NCBI GenBank assembly: GCA_934502625.1
Contig: CAKSUQ010000003.1
Location: 1-64,000, forward strand
Source of the DNA: an uncultured Gemmiger sp.
Lineage (GTDB): Bacteria; Bacillota; Clostridia; Oscillospirales; Ruminococcaceae
Reading direction: 5' to 3'
DNA length: 64,000 bases
The translations under genes were made by a program, and so were the position numbers. Every line of letters begins with the position of its first letter. Positions within the stretch are counted from its first letter, which is position 1. The notes under the pieces were generated by a model. The model was not told the origin of the DNA. It saw nothing but the letters and a program-made list of their open reading frames with translations, and made no database searches. Of this stretch, positions 1 through 8,324 are shown in pieces.

Positions 1-136
1 TTGGGCGGTACTTTGTGTAAGATTGGCAGTCCATTATTAAGTTTTTTATTATGTTCCCTTTGTACACCGTTGCAAATCATAAAAAAGTGCAGAAAAAAGT
101 AAAAATGATTTACAGGTTGAGCGGAGGTCGGACAAT

Positions 137-1180
137 ATGAAACAGGAACGCAAACAAAACAGAGGGCGGCAATGGCGGGCTGCATTGATGGCGGCAGTGC
201 TGGGCTTGGCACTGGCTGGGTGCAGCGCCGACGCGGTCAGCAGCCACGAACATGAATGGGAGGCGGCGACCTGCGAAACGCCGCGTGTGTGCAAGACCTG
301 CGGGGAGACTGACGGCGAACCGCTGGGTCATACTTGGCAGGAGGCCACCTGCCTTGCCCCAAAGACCTGCACGGTTTGCGGGAAAACGGAGGGCAAGAAA
401 TCAGAAGATCATGTGTGGGGTGAGGCAACTTGTACGGAGAGGGAAAAATGTGTACTTTGCGGGAAAGAGAACCTGCACTCTGAACCGCTGGGGCATGAAT
501 GGATACCAGCAACAATAGAGAAACCGTACACCTGCGCAAGATGCGGTAAGCAAGATGGAGAGCCAATAGCAATAGGTGCATTTGATCGTGGACACAGCGG
601 CAAGTGGGAGGGACACCCAACGAAAGAGCAATATATTGGCATGAGCGGTTATGTTGCCGTTACGCATAGCTCCTATATGTATCCGACAAATAATAGTCCC
701 TATAAGAATGACTGGCTTTCTGAACCTTGGTATGCAACGACCTATGAAAAAGACAAGCAGTTTTTTGACCCGGTTGGAACGGTGGAACACAAAACGCCGG
801 TCACTGTGATCGGACAGGAATTGACGGATTGGCAATGCGGTGTTTGCTGCTACGACGGATTCCTTTTGGTTGAAAGAGCAGACAACGGAGAACAGTTCTA
901 TATTTCTGTGACAGACTTTGTGACAGAACCATATTGGGAATCTACAAGCGCAGCCGATATAGGAGTTTCAAACCCATGCCTTGCCGTATACCACCAGCGT
1001 AGCGATTACTACCCGGTAGACCGCAACGGAAAAAAATATAATGCGACGGACGGAGAAGTGGTAATGATATACGGCGCTACAGACTGGGGAGGCATAGATG
1101 AAGAAACAAACCAAGTAGATGTTCTGGGAGCAAATGGCCGGGGGTTCTTCAACGCGGATGATTTGACGGTGATTTACTAA
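137..1180 (+). CDS. Secreted lipoprotein with Cys/His-rich (zinc-ribbon-like) repeats
   Basis: The N-terminus is a lipoprotein signal: basic residues, a hydrophobic stretch at about 15-28 and a lipobox LAGC with Cys29 as the predicted lipidated residue. Residues about 35-145 hold four degenerate repeats of the pattern H-x-W-x2-A-T-C, then C-x2-C-G (for example EATCLAPKTCTVCGKTEG), which look like treble-clef or zinc-ribbon knuckles. The remaining 200 residues are rich in Tyr, Trp and Asp with no family I recognise; they may be an SH3-like or carbohydrate-facing domain. The start is supported by GGAGG 9 bases upstream. It stands alone, with a possible terminator after it. Such repeats occur in surface proteins of gut Firmicutes. 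Function unknown; a cell-envelope location is well supported. Confidence 0.75.
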   Translation: MKQERKQNRGRQWRAALMAAVLGLALAGCSADAVSSHEHEWEAATCETPRVCKTCGETDGEPLGHTWQEATCLAPKTCTVCGKTEGKKSEDHVWGEATCTEREKCVLCGKENLHSEPLGHEWIPATIEKPYTCARCGKQDGEPIAIGAFDRGHSGKWEGHPTKEQYIGMSGYVAVTHSSYMYPTNNSPYKNDWLSEPWYATTYEKDKQFFDPVGTVEHKTPVTVIGQELTDWQCGVCCYDGFLLVERADNGEQFYISVTDFVTEPYWESTSAADIGVSNPCLAVYHQRSDYYPVDRNGKKYNATDGEVVMIYGATDWGGIDEETNQVDVLGANGRGFFNADDLTVIY

Positions 1181-1260
1181 GCACCGGGCACAGAAAAATA
1201 TTTTTTGAAAGTTAGCAACTTTGACAGGTTTTGTGTAGTATAGTAGTAGCATGAAAATAT

Positions 1261-1293
1261 AAAGGCTCGTGGCGGGAACGCTGCGGGCCTTTT
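1261..1293 (+). terminator. Possible terminator after the lipoprotein gene
   Basis: AAAGGC (1261-1266) can pair with GCCTTT (1287-1292), followed by TTGTTTT. The stem is short with an imperfect interior, so it is a weak call. Confidence 0.35.
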
Positions 1294-1299
1294 GTTTTG

Positions 1300-1633
1300 G
1301 GTCTGCCCGGCGGGGGCGGGCTTTACCTTTGACAACGGCACCGAGTTTGCGGCGGAGGAGGAGTTGGAACACTCTTGTGTCAACAAGCGCCTGCCCCGGA
1401 CTAAGGTGTATTTCTGCCATCCGTATTCTTCTTGGGAGCGGGGCACTAACGAGAACACCAACGGCATGATTCGGCGGCGGTTCCCAAAGGGCACGAACTT
1501 TGTGGCGGTGACGAACGCGCAGATCACGCAGGCCGAAAACTGGATAAATAACTATCCACGGAAGATATTGGGGTACAAGTCAAGCGAGATCGTATTTAGA
1601 GAGTGCCTGCGGGAACTGGGCATTGCGGCATGA
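1300..1633 (+). pseudogene. IS30-family transposase, C-terminal remnant
   Basis: The reading frame encodes about the last 105 residues of an IS30-type DDE transposase. It keeps the TFDNGTEFA segment with the second catalytic Asp, the HPYSSWERGTNENTNG segment with the catalytic Glu, the following IRRRFPKGT motif, and the C-terminal NNYPRKILGYKS region. An intact IS30 transposase is about 320-350 residues, so the N-terminal helix-turn-helix domain and first Asp are missing. No proper ATG or ribosome binding site precedes it; the frame opens only at a TTG. It is a decayed insertion, and no clear terminal inverted repeats or target duplication were seen around it. Confidence 0.85.
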
Positions 1634-1849
1634 TGGGTAGATAAAGAACGGAAAATATAGATAAATCGTTGAAAAAGGCGTGATGTGGTATAGTCGGTGC
1701 AATAGAATAGGTGTTATAATAGGCTGCCAACAAAAGGGTGAATGTTGACGGTCTTGTTGCGGTGCGATAAAATGCACAAAAACAAAGGTGAAATATTGTC
1801 GCATTTGACTATTGAATTTTTCTTCCCCACTTGTTTACAAAAACTTTGT
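1634..1849. other. Intergenic stretch without recognisable gene
   Basis: AT-rich DNA between the transposase remnant and the citrate synthase promoter. An open frame runs through it into citrate synthase, but it has no homology or ribosome binding site of its own. It may contain the degraded right end of the IS30 element. Nothing else was recognised. Confidence 0.4.
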
Positions 1850-1878
1850 TTGACAGAATGTCCAAAATTCCGTATAAT
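1850..1878 (+). promoter_or_regulatory. Sigma-A promoter of citrate synthase
   Basis: TTGACA at 1850-1855, a 17-bp spacer, then TATAAT at 1873-1878: a perfect consensus. Transcription would start near 1885, leaving an 88-nt leader before the start codon. Confidence 0.85.
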
Positions 1879-1972
1879 AGAACTTAACCATTATACGAAC
1901 TGTAAAAAAGCGCACATCTGCTACAGAGTGTTTATCAGCCGTGGACATCAAAGGGAAAAGGAGGCCATCATC

Positions 1973-3328
1973 ATGAGTGACTACGCTGCCATTGAGAAAG
2001 AAGCCCGCATTTTTACTGAGGAATGCGTCACCAACAACCGCATCGACCCTGCACTTTTTGCCCAATACGACATCAAGCGCGGCCTACGCGACAAAAACGG
2101 CAACGGTGTGCTGGCCGGTATCACGAATATCTCCCGCATTGACGCCTTCGAGATGCGCGACGGCCAGAAAGTCCCCTGCGAGGGCAAGCTCTGGTATCGC
2201 GGATACAACGTCTATGACCTGATCCGTGGCCTGAAGGGCAAGCGCTACGCCTTCGAGGGTGCGGCCTACCTGCTGTTGCTGGGCGACCTGCCCAACGCCG
2301 AGCAGCTGGAAGCCTTCACGGCCTGCCTTGGCAAATGCCGCGATCTGCCGACAAATTTCGTCCGCGACGTCATCATGAAAGCGCCCAGCCACGACTTGAT
2401 GAACTCGCTGACCCGCAGTGTGCTGACGCTGGCCAGTTACGACGATGACATCGGCAAGGCCGACCTGCAGACCCAGCTGGAGCAGTGCATCAAGCTCATC
2501 AGCGTTTTCCCGATGCTGGCCGTCTACGGCTACCACGCCTACAATTATTACGAGTGCGGCGGCAGCATGTACATCCACCGCCCCGACCCGAACCTGTCCA
2601 CGGCGGAAAACCTGCTGAAAATGCTGCGTCCCGATCAGAAATATACTGACTTGGAGGCACATGTTCTCGATATAGCGCTGCTTTTGCACATGGAGCACGG
2701 CGGCGGCAACAACTCGACCTTCACGACCCGCGTCGTCACCTCGTCGGGGTCGGACACCTACTCCGTCATTGCGGCGGCGCTGTCCAGCCTGAAAGGCCCC
2801 AAGCACGGCGGCGCGAACATCAAGGTCATGAAGATGATGGACGACATCCGCGCCCACGTCGCCGACCCACTGGACGAGGACGCCATGGCCGACTATCTTG
2901 GCCGCATCGTCGACCGGCAGGCCTTCGACCAGAAGGGTTTGATCTACGGCATGGGGCACGCGGTCTACTCCCTCAGCGACCCGCGCGCCGTCGTCTTCAA
3001 AAATTTCGTGCACCAGCTGGCCGACGCCAAAGGCCGCGCCCGCGATTTCGAGTATTACAACACCATCGAGCGCCTCGCGCCGAAGGTCATCGCCGAGAAA
3101 CGCCACATCTACAAGGGTGTCTCGACGAATGTCGACTTCTACTCCGGCTTTGTGTATGACATGCTGGGCATCCCGGTGGAGCTGTACACCCCGATTTTCG
3201 CGATTGCGCGTATCGTCGGCTGGTCGGCGCACCGGATGGAGGAACTTGTCAACGTCGACAAAATCATCCGCCCCGCCTACCAGAGCATCATGCAGCCGAG
3301 AGAGTACGTCCCGCTGGAAGAGCGGTAA
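1973..3328 (+). CDS. gltA: Citrate synthase
   Basis: A 451-residue type I/II citrate synthase that condenses oxaloacetate with acetyl-CoA and feeds 2-oxoglutarate and glutamate synthesis. Visible family motifs include the substrate-site region LLLHMEHGGGNNSTFTTR, the catalytic-core GPKHGGAN segment, GMGHAVYSLSDPR and the C-terminal VDFYSGFVYDMLGIP region. The frame is open further upstream, but ATG 1973 is preceded by AAAAGGAGG at good distance and matches the start of homologous proteins. The length fits the somewhat longer clostridial form. It is monocistronic, with its own perfect promoter upstream and a strong terminator just after the stop. No aconitase or isocitrate dehydrogenase gene is adjacent in this window. 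Confidence 0.95.
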   Translation: MSDYAAIEKEARIFTEECVTNNRIDPALFAQYDIKRGLRDKNGNGVLAGITNISRIDAFEMRDGQKVPCEGKLWYRGYNVYDLIRGLKGKRYAFEGAAYLLLLGDLPNAEQLEAFTACLGKCRDLPTNFVRDVIMKAPSHDLMNSLTRSVLTLASYDDDIGKADLQTQLEQCIKLISVFPMLAVYGYHAYNYYECGGSMYIHRPDPNLSTAENLLKMLRPDQKYTDLEAHVLDIALLLHMEHGGGNNSTFTTRVVTSSGSDTYSVIAAALSSLKGPKHGGANIKVMKMMDDIRAHVADPLDEDAMADYLGRIVDRQAFDQKGLIYGMGHAVYSLSDPRAVVFKNFVHQLADAKGRARDFEYYNTIERLAPKVIAEKRHIYKGVSTNVDFYSGFVYDMLGIPVELYTPIFAIARIVGWSAHRMEELVNVDKIIRPAYQSIMQPREYVPLEER

Positions 3329-3332
3329 AAAG

Positions 3333-3369
3333 AAAACCGGGAAGCGCCGATCTGACGCTTCCCGGTTTT
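3333..3369. terminator. Bidirectional terminator between citrate synthase and GNAT gene
   Basis: A 14-bp stem: AAAACCGGGAAGCG (3333-3346) pairs with CGCTTCCCGGTTTT (3356-3369), with A and T tracts on the two sides so it can end transcripts from both directions. Confidence 0.9.
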
Positions 3370-3834
3370 TTATCGGTGGATGTACATGCGGGTCATCTCG
3401 TCCTCGCCGTCGCCCTGCACCATGCACAAAAACTCCCAGCCGCAGCGCTCATAAAAGCCCGTGTGGTCGGTGACAAGATACAGCGGCGTGATGCCCTTGG
3501 CGCGCATCTGTGCGACGACGGTATGCAGCAGCTTGCCTGCAATGCCTTTTCCGCGGTAGGCTTCCTCGGTGTAGACGGCGCAGACGTTGGGGGCAAGGTC
3601 TTTGCGGTCATGGAAGTCGTTCTCGATCACGCCCATGCCGCCGACGATTTTGTCCCCGTCAAGGCAGAGATACCAGCCGTACTCGGTCTCGCCCGCGAGA
3701 TAGGCGTCCATGCAGTCGAGATACGCCTGCTCCGGCACGCCCCACTTGTCATGAAACCATGCGGCGGCGGTCTGCTCCAACTCCGGCCGCGCCCGCAGGT
3801 TAAGATAGGTGTAGTTGTCCATAGGTTCGTCCAT
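3370..3834 (-). CDS. GNAT-family N-acetyltransferase
   Basis: A 154-residue protein with the GNAT fold. The acetyl-CoA-binding motif A is seen as VCAVYTEEAYRGKGIAGKLL (residues about 88-107), with the Q/R-x-x-G-x-G/A signature present as YRGKGIAG. A C-terminal FYERCGWE segment is the usual GNAT strand 6/7 region. The substrate is unknown. It is the last gene of a three-gene minus-strand unit after the XRE regulator and the CPBP protease; the gap to the CPBP gene is only 3 nt. An in-frame ATG at 3822 is an alternative start, and neither has a strong ribosome binding site, which fits translational coupling. Confidence 0.85.
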   Translation of the reverse strand: MDEPMDNYTYLNLRARPELEQTAAAWFHDKWGVPEQAYLDCMDAYLAGETEYGWYLCLDGDKIVGGMGVIENDFHDRKDLAPNVCAVYTEEAYRGKGIAGKLLHTVVAQMRAKGITPLYLVTDHTGFYERCGWEFLCMVQGDGEDEMTRMYIHR

Positions 3835-3837
3835 AAT

Positions 3838-4629
3838 TTACGCAGCTGCGTTTTTTACTACCCGGCTTCGCAGCCAAACGGCGGCCGGGGTGATTATCAG
3901 ATACAAAACGGTCAGAATCACAAAAAATCCAATGTCGGCATCTAGAAACACGTAGAGAATATTGAATCCAAAGTGCAGCAGCACCGAGTAGAGCAGGTTG
4001 TTGTACCGCTCCAAAAACAAGTTCATCAACACAGTAATGGACGTAATGACGACAATATTGGAGATGATGTAGGGAATCGCGCGCCAGTCGGTAAACTCGG
4101 AATCCACCGCCCACAGCAGCGTGTGCCAGAAGCACCACACCAGCCCTTGCCAGAGTGCCGAGCGCAAAAAGCCGTACTTTTTGTTGAACTCCTCCCGCAG
4201 AAAGCCGCGCCAGCCCAGCTCCTCGCCCGTCGGCCCCGACGTGAAGGACAAGAAAACGCTGAGGGGCAGCGGCGTCGTCCCAAAATCAATATAGAACAGC
4301 GGGGGCTTTCCCGTCATGGCCGCGTAAAGGCAGAGCGCCAGCACGCTGATGCCAAAAGTCAGCGTGAAGGAAAGCACCAGCGGCAGCGGCCTGATCTTGC
4401 CGGAAAAGCACCGCCGCACAAACGCGGTGCGGGTCTCGACTGGGCGGAAATGTTTCCAGCCCAGCAAAAGCAGATAGGTCGGCGACCACGCAATCAGGTT
4501 GCGCACGACCCACATGATGACGGGCGGCGCGTGGAAAACCAAACTGGCCGTGCCCGCCACGACGATAATAAGTGCCCAGACGAGAATATAAGAACCGACG
4601 ATATAGCGTTTTAAATAGTTCTGCTTCAT
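3838..4629 (-). CDS. CPBP-family intramembrane glutamic endopeptidase
   Basis: A polytopic membrane protein of 263 residues in the CAAX-protease/bacteriocin-processing (CPBP, Abi) family. The diagnostic motifs are EELGWRGFL (motif 1, EExxxR, near residue 140), FWHTLLW (motif 2, FxxxH) and a later Asn-containing segment. About seven or eight hydrophobic segments are visible. The start at 4629 is chosen because AGGAG lies 8 bases before it; a longer frame exists but lacks support. It sits 4 nt after the XRE regulator gene, so the two are co-transcribed. Members act in bacteriocin self-immunity, membrane-anchored regulator cleavage or protein maturation; the target here is unknown. Confidence 0.9.
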   Translation of the reverse strand: MKQNYLKRYIVGSYILVWALIIVVAGTASLVFHAPPVIMWVVRNLIAWSPTYLLLLGWKHFRPVETRTAFVRRCFSGKIRPLPLVLSFTLTFGISVLALCLYAAMTGKPPLFYIDFGTTPLPLSVFLSFTSGPTGEELGWRGFLREEFNKKYGFLRSALWQGLVWCFWHTLLWAVDSEFTDWRAIPYIISNIVVITSITVLMNLFLERYNNLLYSVLLHFGFNILYVFLDADIGFFVILTVLYLIITPAAVWLRSRVVKNAAA

Positions 4630-4633
4630 TGCG

Positions 4634-5521
4634 TCAGCTCCTGTTTTGGCCGGCGCAGATGACAAGCTCGCTCTTGATGCCGTTCAGCTCGATGACATTT
4701 TCCGCATCGGGGATGTCGAACGCTTCCGCCGGTTGGCCGTCCTTCTCGTAGGAAATGCTCGTCCCGATGCCCTTTGTCACGGCGGTGAACACGGCGTTCT
4801 CCGGAACGCAGATGCGCGACGTCGCCGACACCTGATTGATGTCCACCTCGCCGCGCAGGGAATGGCAGACCACCTCCATATCCAAGTTGCAGTTGATCTC
4901 CACCGTGCCGATCACGTCCGCCAGAACGATTTGCGGCGTCCGCACGTCCAGCTCGACGCTGTCACATTCCAGCGCGCGCACCTCGACGGATTCCGCGTTG
5001 ACGGCGCATTCGATTTTCCCGACGTAGGGCGCGGGGATCTGCACAAAGATGCTGACCTCCTGCTTGGCCGTTGCCTCCGACACGCCGTTGCGGCGGTTTA
5101 CGTCCACGTCGATCCGCCTGCGAATGTCGTCGATTTTCACCTTAAAGTCATTTTGCAGCGTAGCGAGCGTGTTGGACGCCAGCCGGACACGGAGCTTTTC
5201 GCCCTGCCAGCCCGCCAGCACAAACCGCTTTGCCCCGCCAAACTTCATGTCGTAGCGCTTCGGCTCGTCAATGTCGTACTCGGTGACGCTCTCGAACAAA
5301 TAGTCCGCCGGTTTGGGGGCTGGCCGCTCGTTGGAGAGCAGGTCGTCAATGGAAATGTCCAGCAGCGCCGAGATTGCCCGGATATTTTCAATGTCGGGGA
5401 TGCCCGCGCCCGTCTCCCATTTTGTGACGGCCTGCCGCGATACGCCGAGCTTTTCCGCCAGCTGCTCCTGCGAGAGCCCCGCCTGCCTGCGGGTGGTTTT
5501 CAATTTTTCTGCAAGTGTCAT
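4634..5521 (-). CDS. XRE-family regulator with C-terminal DUF4097-like domain
   Basis: The first 65 residues are a Cro/CI helix-turn-helix (LAEKLGVSRQAVTKWETGAGIPD). Residues about 80-295 form a repetitive beta-rich region (alternating VEVRALECDSVELDVRTP-type strands) like the DUF4097/adhesin-like beta-helix domain often found with such regulators or with anti-sigma genes. ATG 5521 is preceded by AAAGGAGG, and a good promoter lies just upstream; a longer upstream frame is not supported. The gene leads the operon with the CPBP protease and the acetyltransferase. The context suggests an envelope-stress or antimicrobial-peptide response switch, but this is inference. Confidence 0.85.
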   Translation of the reverse strand: MTLAEKLKTTRRQAGLSQEQLAEKLGVSRQAVTKWETGAGIPDIENIRAISALLDISIDDLLSNERPAPKPADYLFESVTEYDIDEPKRYDMKFGGAKRFVLAGWQGEKLRVRLASNTLATLQNDFKVKIDDIRRRIDVDVNRRNGVSEATAKQEVSIFVQIPAPYVGKIECAVNAESVEVRALECDSVELDVRTPQIVLADVIGTVEINCNLDMEVVCHSLRGEVDINQVSATSRICVPENAVFTAVTKGIGTSISYEKDGQPAEAFDIPDAENVIELNGIKSELVICAGQNRS

Positions 5522-5546
5522 AGTACGTCCTCCTTTGCTTGCTTTC

Positions 5547-5575
5547 AGTATAGGAAAACGCGCTTCGCATTGCAA
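5547..5575 (-). promoter_or_regulatory. Promoter of XRE-CPBP-GNAT operon
   Basis: On the minus strand TTGCAA (5575-5570), 17-bp spacer, TATACT (5552-5547). It lies between the sigma-factor partner gene and the XRE gene. Confidence 0.75.
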
Positions 5576-5628
5576 GCAAATGACGGTGGCATTTTGTTTT
5601 TTGCTGCTACTTTGCGTGGCATTGCCGG

Positions 5629-6627
5629 TCAGGCGAAGCCGTCCAGCACGGTTTTCAGCTCCGCCCAGATCTCCTCCTGCGCCGCGTTGAACCAGCTGCC
5701 CGTCGGGCAGCAGATGACCTTGTACAGAATGCCGTCCTGCGCAAAGTAGGCCACCGACTGCGTCCACGGCATCGAGGTCGGGTTGCTGGTGCAGTGGGGG
5801 ATGAGGGCGGTGTTGCCGTTCGCCATCTTGTAGCTTTCGCAGTCCCATGTCAGCCCGGCGCTTTTTTCTTCAAACACGGCGGTCGCCGTTTCCTGCGGGG
5901 CGTCGCCCAGATAGGCGACCGCCATCAGTTCCACATCGAAATCGCCCAGCTTCTTGCTGACGCGCAGGTAGAGCTTTTCCGGCGTTTCACCGCGCCCGAT
6001 GGGGATGCACCCGGCGGGATACCGCTGCGGCAGAACCATCAAGACGCGCCCGTCTGCGCCCACGGGAATTTTCTGCAGATCATCCGTGTACAGCGCAATG
6101 GCCGAGCCGTCATCTGTCTCGCCCGCGTCCAGCACTGCGTTTTGCACCAGCGGAAGCCCCGTCGCCGCCGTCATCTTGCCCCAGCTGTCATAGCCGCGCG
6201 CCGCCTTGGCGTAAACATTTCGCGCATCCTCCTCCGAGGGGTGCAGGCGGCCGCTCGTCGAACTGCTCGCCGGTTTCGTGCCGTCTGCGGCGGTCTCGCC
6301 GTTGTGGTTGGCGATCATGCCCGTCAAGAAATCACTGTCCAGCGTAAAATACTGCCGCTCATAGGTGATGGCGTACCCGGTGTTTGCTTCGGGCGCGAAG
6401 GACGGGCGCGGGTTTTCGCGCAGGTTTGTGAACTCCGCCGTGCCCGCCAGCACCCCGGCGGCGATCAGTAGCGGCGCGGCCAAGCAGATGACAAACCGCC
6501 GCCAATGCCGCGCCGGGCGGGCGTCGGGCAGCGCTTCGGCCACCGACGGCCACAGGTCGACGTCGGCGGGGTGCAGGCCGTCGGCCAGTTTTTCGCGCAG
6601 GTACGCTTCGTCGCGGTCATACTTCAT
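5629..6627 (-). CDS. Membrane-anchored sigma-factor partner (putative anti-sigma protein)
   Basis: A 332-residue protein with about 45 cytosolic residues, one transmembrane helix (FVICLAAPLLIAAGVLAG, near residues 44-62) and a large extracytoplasmic domain. I do not recognise a named domain with certainty; the layout resembles anti-sigma factors of the DUF4179 or RsiV type that sit after ECF sigma genes. It overlaps the preceding sigma factor gene by 11 nt, so coupling is strong. ATG 6627 is chosen over GTG 6636 because AAGGAGG lies 9 bases upstream of the ATG. The cytosolic part contains a Trp/Leu-rich segment (DVDLWPSVAEAL) that could bind the sigma factor. Role inferred from context. Confidence 0.75.
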   Translation of the reverse strand: MKYDRDEAYLREKLADGLHPADVDLWPSVAEALPDARPARHWRRFVICLAAPLLIAAGVLAGTAEFTNLRENPRPSFAPEANTGYAITYERQYFTLDSDFLTGMIANHNGETAADGTKPASSSTSGRLHPSEEDARNVYAKAARGYDSWGKMTAATGLPLVQNAVLDAGETDDGSAIALYTDDLQKIPVGADGRVLMVLPQRYPAGCIPIGRGETPEKLYLRVSKKLGDFDVELMAVAYLGDAPQETATAVFEEKSAGLTWDCESYKMANGNTALIPHCTSNPTSMPWTQSVAYFAQDGILYKVICCPTGSWFNAAQEEIWAELKTVLDGFA

Positions 6628-7102
6628 CGTGTTCACCCTCCTTCAAAAGTGTAGCCAGCTGCTTTTTGGCGCGGTGGTAGCGCGTGCGCAGGTAACCTGC
6701 GGGGCGGCCATGGATGCGCGCCAGCGCGGCATAGTCCAGCCCGTCCAGCACGCGCTCCAGCACCAGCGCCCGGTCGAGCGGCTTCAGCTGCGCCAGTGCG
6801 GTGCGCAGCTCGTCGCTGATGCCGGGGTCTTGCTCCTGCGGTTCTGGCGTCGGGCAGTTTTCGGCGCGCTTGGCCGCCCGCAGCATATCCAGCGCCGTGC
6901 GGTAGGCGATGCGGTAGAGCCACGCGCGCTCGTTGTCGGTGCCGTCCCTGCGCAGGGTGTGCCGCCGCTGCCACGCCTTGATGAAGGTTTTCTGCACGGC
7001 GTCCTGTGCGTCAGCCTCGCAGCCCAGCAGCCCGGTGCAGTACCGCAGCAGCTCGCCCGTGTGGGCATGTACCAATTTTTCCAGTTCCTGTTCGGTTTGC
7101 AT
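6617..7102 (-). CDS. RNA polymerase sigma factor, sigma-70/ECF type
   Basis: A 161-residue sigma factor with region 2 (LLRYCTGLLGCEADAQDAVQ and the RAWLYRIAYR segment, the usual ECF region 2.3-2.4) and region 4 (a DYAALARIHGRPAGYLRTRYHRAK helix-turn-helix, residues about 120-150). It would direct RNA polymerase to a small regulon, probably including its own operon. The start has AAAGGAGG at 8-9 bases. The next gene overlaps its end and encodes a membrane protein with one transmembrane helix, the usual partner arrangement. The inducing signal is not visible from sequence. Confidence 0.9.
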   Translation of the reverse strand: MQTEQELEKLVHAHTGELLRYCTGLLGCEADAQDAVQKTFIKAWQRRHTLRRDGTDNERAWLYRIAYRTALDMLRAAKRAENCPTPEPQEQDPGISDELRTALAQLKPLDRALVLERVLDGLDYAALARIHGRPAGYLRTRYHRAKKQLATLLKEGEHDEV

Positions 7103-7153
7103 CGGCTCGACCTCCTTTCACCCTTATAACGACGATGAGGGCGGAAATGTATC

Positions 7154-7183
7154 AAAAAAAGAGCCCCGCAGGGCTCTTTTTTT
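7154..7183. terminator. Bidirectional hairpin terminator
   Basis: AAAAAAAGAGCCC (7154-7166) pairs with GGGCTCTTTTTTT (7171-7183); tracts of A and T on both sides. It separates the sigma operon from the acyltransferase unit. Confidence 0.8.
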
Positions 7184-7189
7184 CATCTT

Positions 7190-7243
7190 TGGCTTCCCCT
7201 GAGGGGGAAGCTGTCACCGAAGGTGACTGATGAGGGGCAAGCT
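7190..7243. repeat. Partial copy of the CTTCCCC...GGGGAAG repeat (family B)
   Basis: It begins with a GGCTTCCCC/GGGGGAAGC palindrome, followed by GTCACCGAAGGTGAC (hairpin) and TGATGAGGGGC. The same order occurs in the three longer copies at 56904, 59914 and 62785. Confidence 0.75.
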
Positions 7244-8316
7244 CACCTTGCCGCCCTTTTACAGCGCAGCAGCCGAAACGCCGCGTTCGCAGCCAGCGGC
7301 AGCGCCAAGCCTGCCGCCGTGTAGGCCAGCCACCACGCGCCGCCTGTGAAATAGGTCGGGAACGCCGCCAGCAGGTAGCCTTCGCCGCCCGTCGCCAGCA
7401 GCCCCAGCCATGTCACGAGCTTGAAGCTCAAAAAGTGCAGAATCACGATCGGCATCGTTGCGCGGCCAAGGTAGGCCAGTGCCGCACTGAGCCGGGGCAG
7501 GGCAGCCGCAAGGCAGGCGGCCTCCCGCACCAGTACCCAGCCCGCGAGGCTGGCAGCCAGCAAAAACAGGCGGCTCGTATAGCCGTTGCCCGCCAGTCCG
7601 ACCGAGCCGAACTGCCCCAAAATCAGCAGCAGCACAAACGCACCGACGGCCAGCGCCGCGCGGTGCAGCGGCTTGATGTCCGCCCGCGCAAAGCGCCGCA
7701 GCACAGTGCCGAGATAAAACAGGCAGTAGCAGCTGGCCGCAATGCCCAGCCCCCAGACGTTCCACCCCGCGCGGCTGCAATGCCAGCCGACACTCAGCAG
7801 CACCAGCGAGATCACGCCCTGCGGCAGCAATGTGTCAATATCGTGCAGCCGCTTTTTCAGCAAAACGTCCAATACAGCGTACAAAATCGAGATCTGGAAC
7901 AGCGCTTGGACAAACCACAGCGCGCCGCCCAGCTGGGTGCCGCCGTCGAACACGCACCAATGCACCGTGCGGCCGATAACGTCCTTCAATGTCGTGGGCG
8001 TCGTGACGACGTTGCCGGGGATTGCCAGAATCCGCTCGTCGGTCGTTAAAATATTCAGCCGCAGAAACAGGTTGTTCAGCACCGTGAACGCCGTGTTCGC
8101 CGCCACAAACGGTAGCCAGAGCGTCAGCACCTTGCGCTTGACGAACCGCCCCAGCCCACCCCGCAGACTGAAAAACCACCCGCTGAGTATAAAGAACAGT
8201 GCCATGTGGAATAAATAGATAAAATCCGTCCCCGCAAAGCCGGAATGTCCCAGCACCATAAGCACGATGCCGATGCCGCGCATACTATCTAATACAGGGT
8301 CGCGCTGTTTTGCCAT
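7243..8316 (-). CDS. Membrane acyltransferase, family 3 (OafA-like)
   Basis: A 357-residue polytopic protein of the acyltransferase-3 family. The N-terminus (DSMRGIGIVLMVLGHSG) carries the typical R-G-x10-H segment, and about ten hydrophobic helices follow, including FIYLFHMALFFILSGWFF. Members O-acylate cell-wall or capsular sugars, or other exported molecules. Start 8316 has GAGG 7 bases upstream, and it follows the perR stop by 8 nt, so it may be read from the perR promoter. The substrate cannot be told from sequence. The family B repeat overlaps its 3' edge. Confidence 0.85.
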   Translation of the reverse strand: MAKQRDPVLDSMRGIGIVLMVLGHSGFAGTDFIYLFHMALFFILSGWFFSLRGGLGRFVKRKVLTLWLPFVAANTAFTVLNNLFLRLNILTTDERILAIPGNVVTTPTTLKDVIGRTVHWCVFDGGTQLGGALWFVQALFQISILYAVLDVLLKKRLHDIDTLLPQGVISLVLLSVGWHCSRAGWNVWGLGIAASCYCLFYLGTVLRRFARADIKPLHRAALAVGAFVLLLILGQFGSVGLAGNGYTSRLFLLAASLAGWVLVREAACLAAALPRLSAALAYLGRATMPIVILHFLSFKLVTWLGLLATGGEGYLLAAFPTYFTGGAWWLAYTAAGLALPLAANAAFRLLRCKRAAR

Positions 8317-8324
8317 AGTCAACC

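Noticed and set aside
1292..1633. Intact transposase
   Set aside because: Only the last third of an IS30 protein is present and no ATG or ends were found.
2084..3427. Minus-strand frame opposite citrate synthase
   Set aside because: An antisense shadow typical of GC-rich codon use; no homology or start signal.
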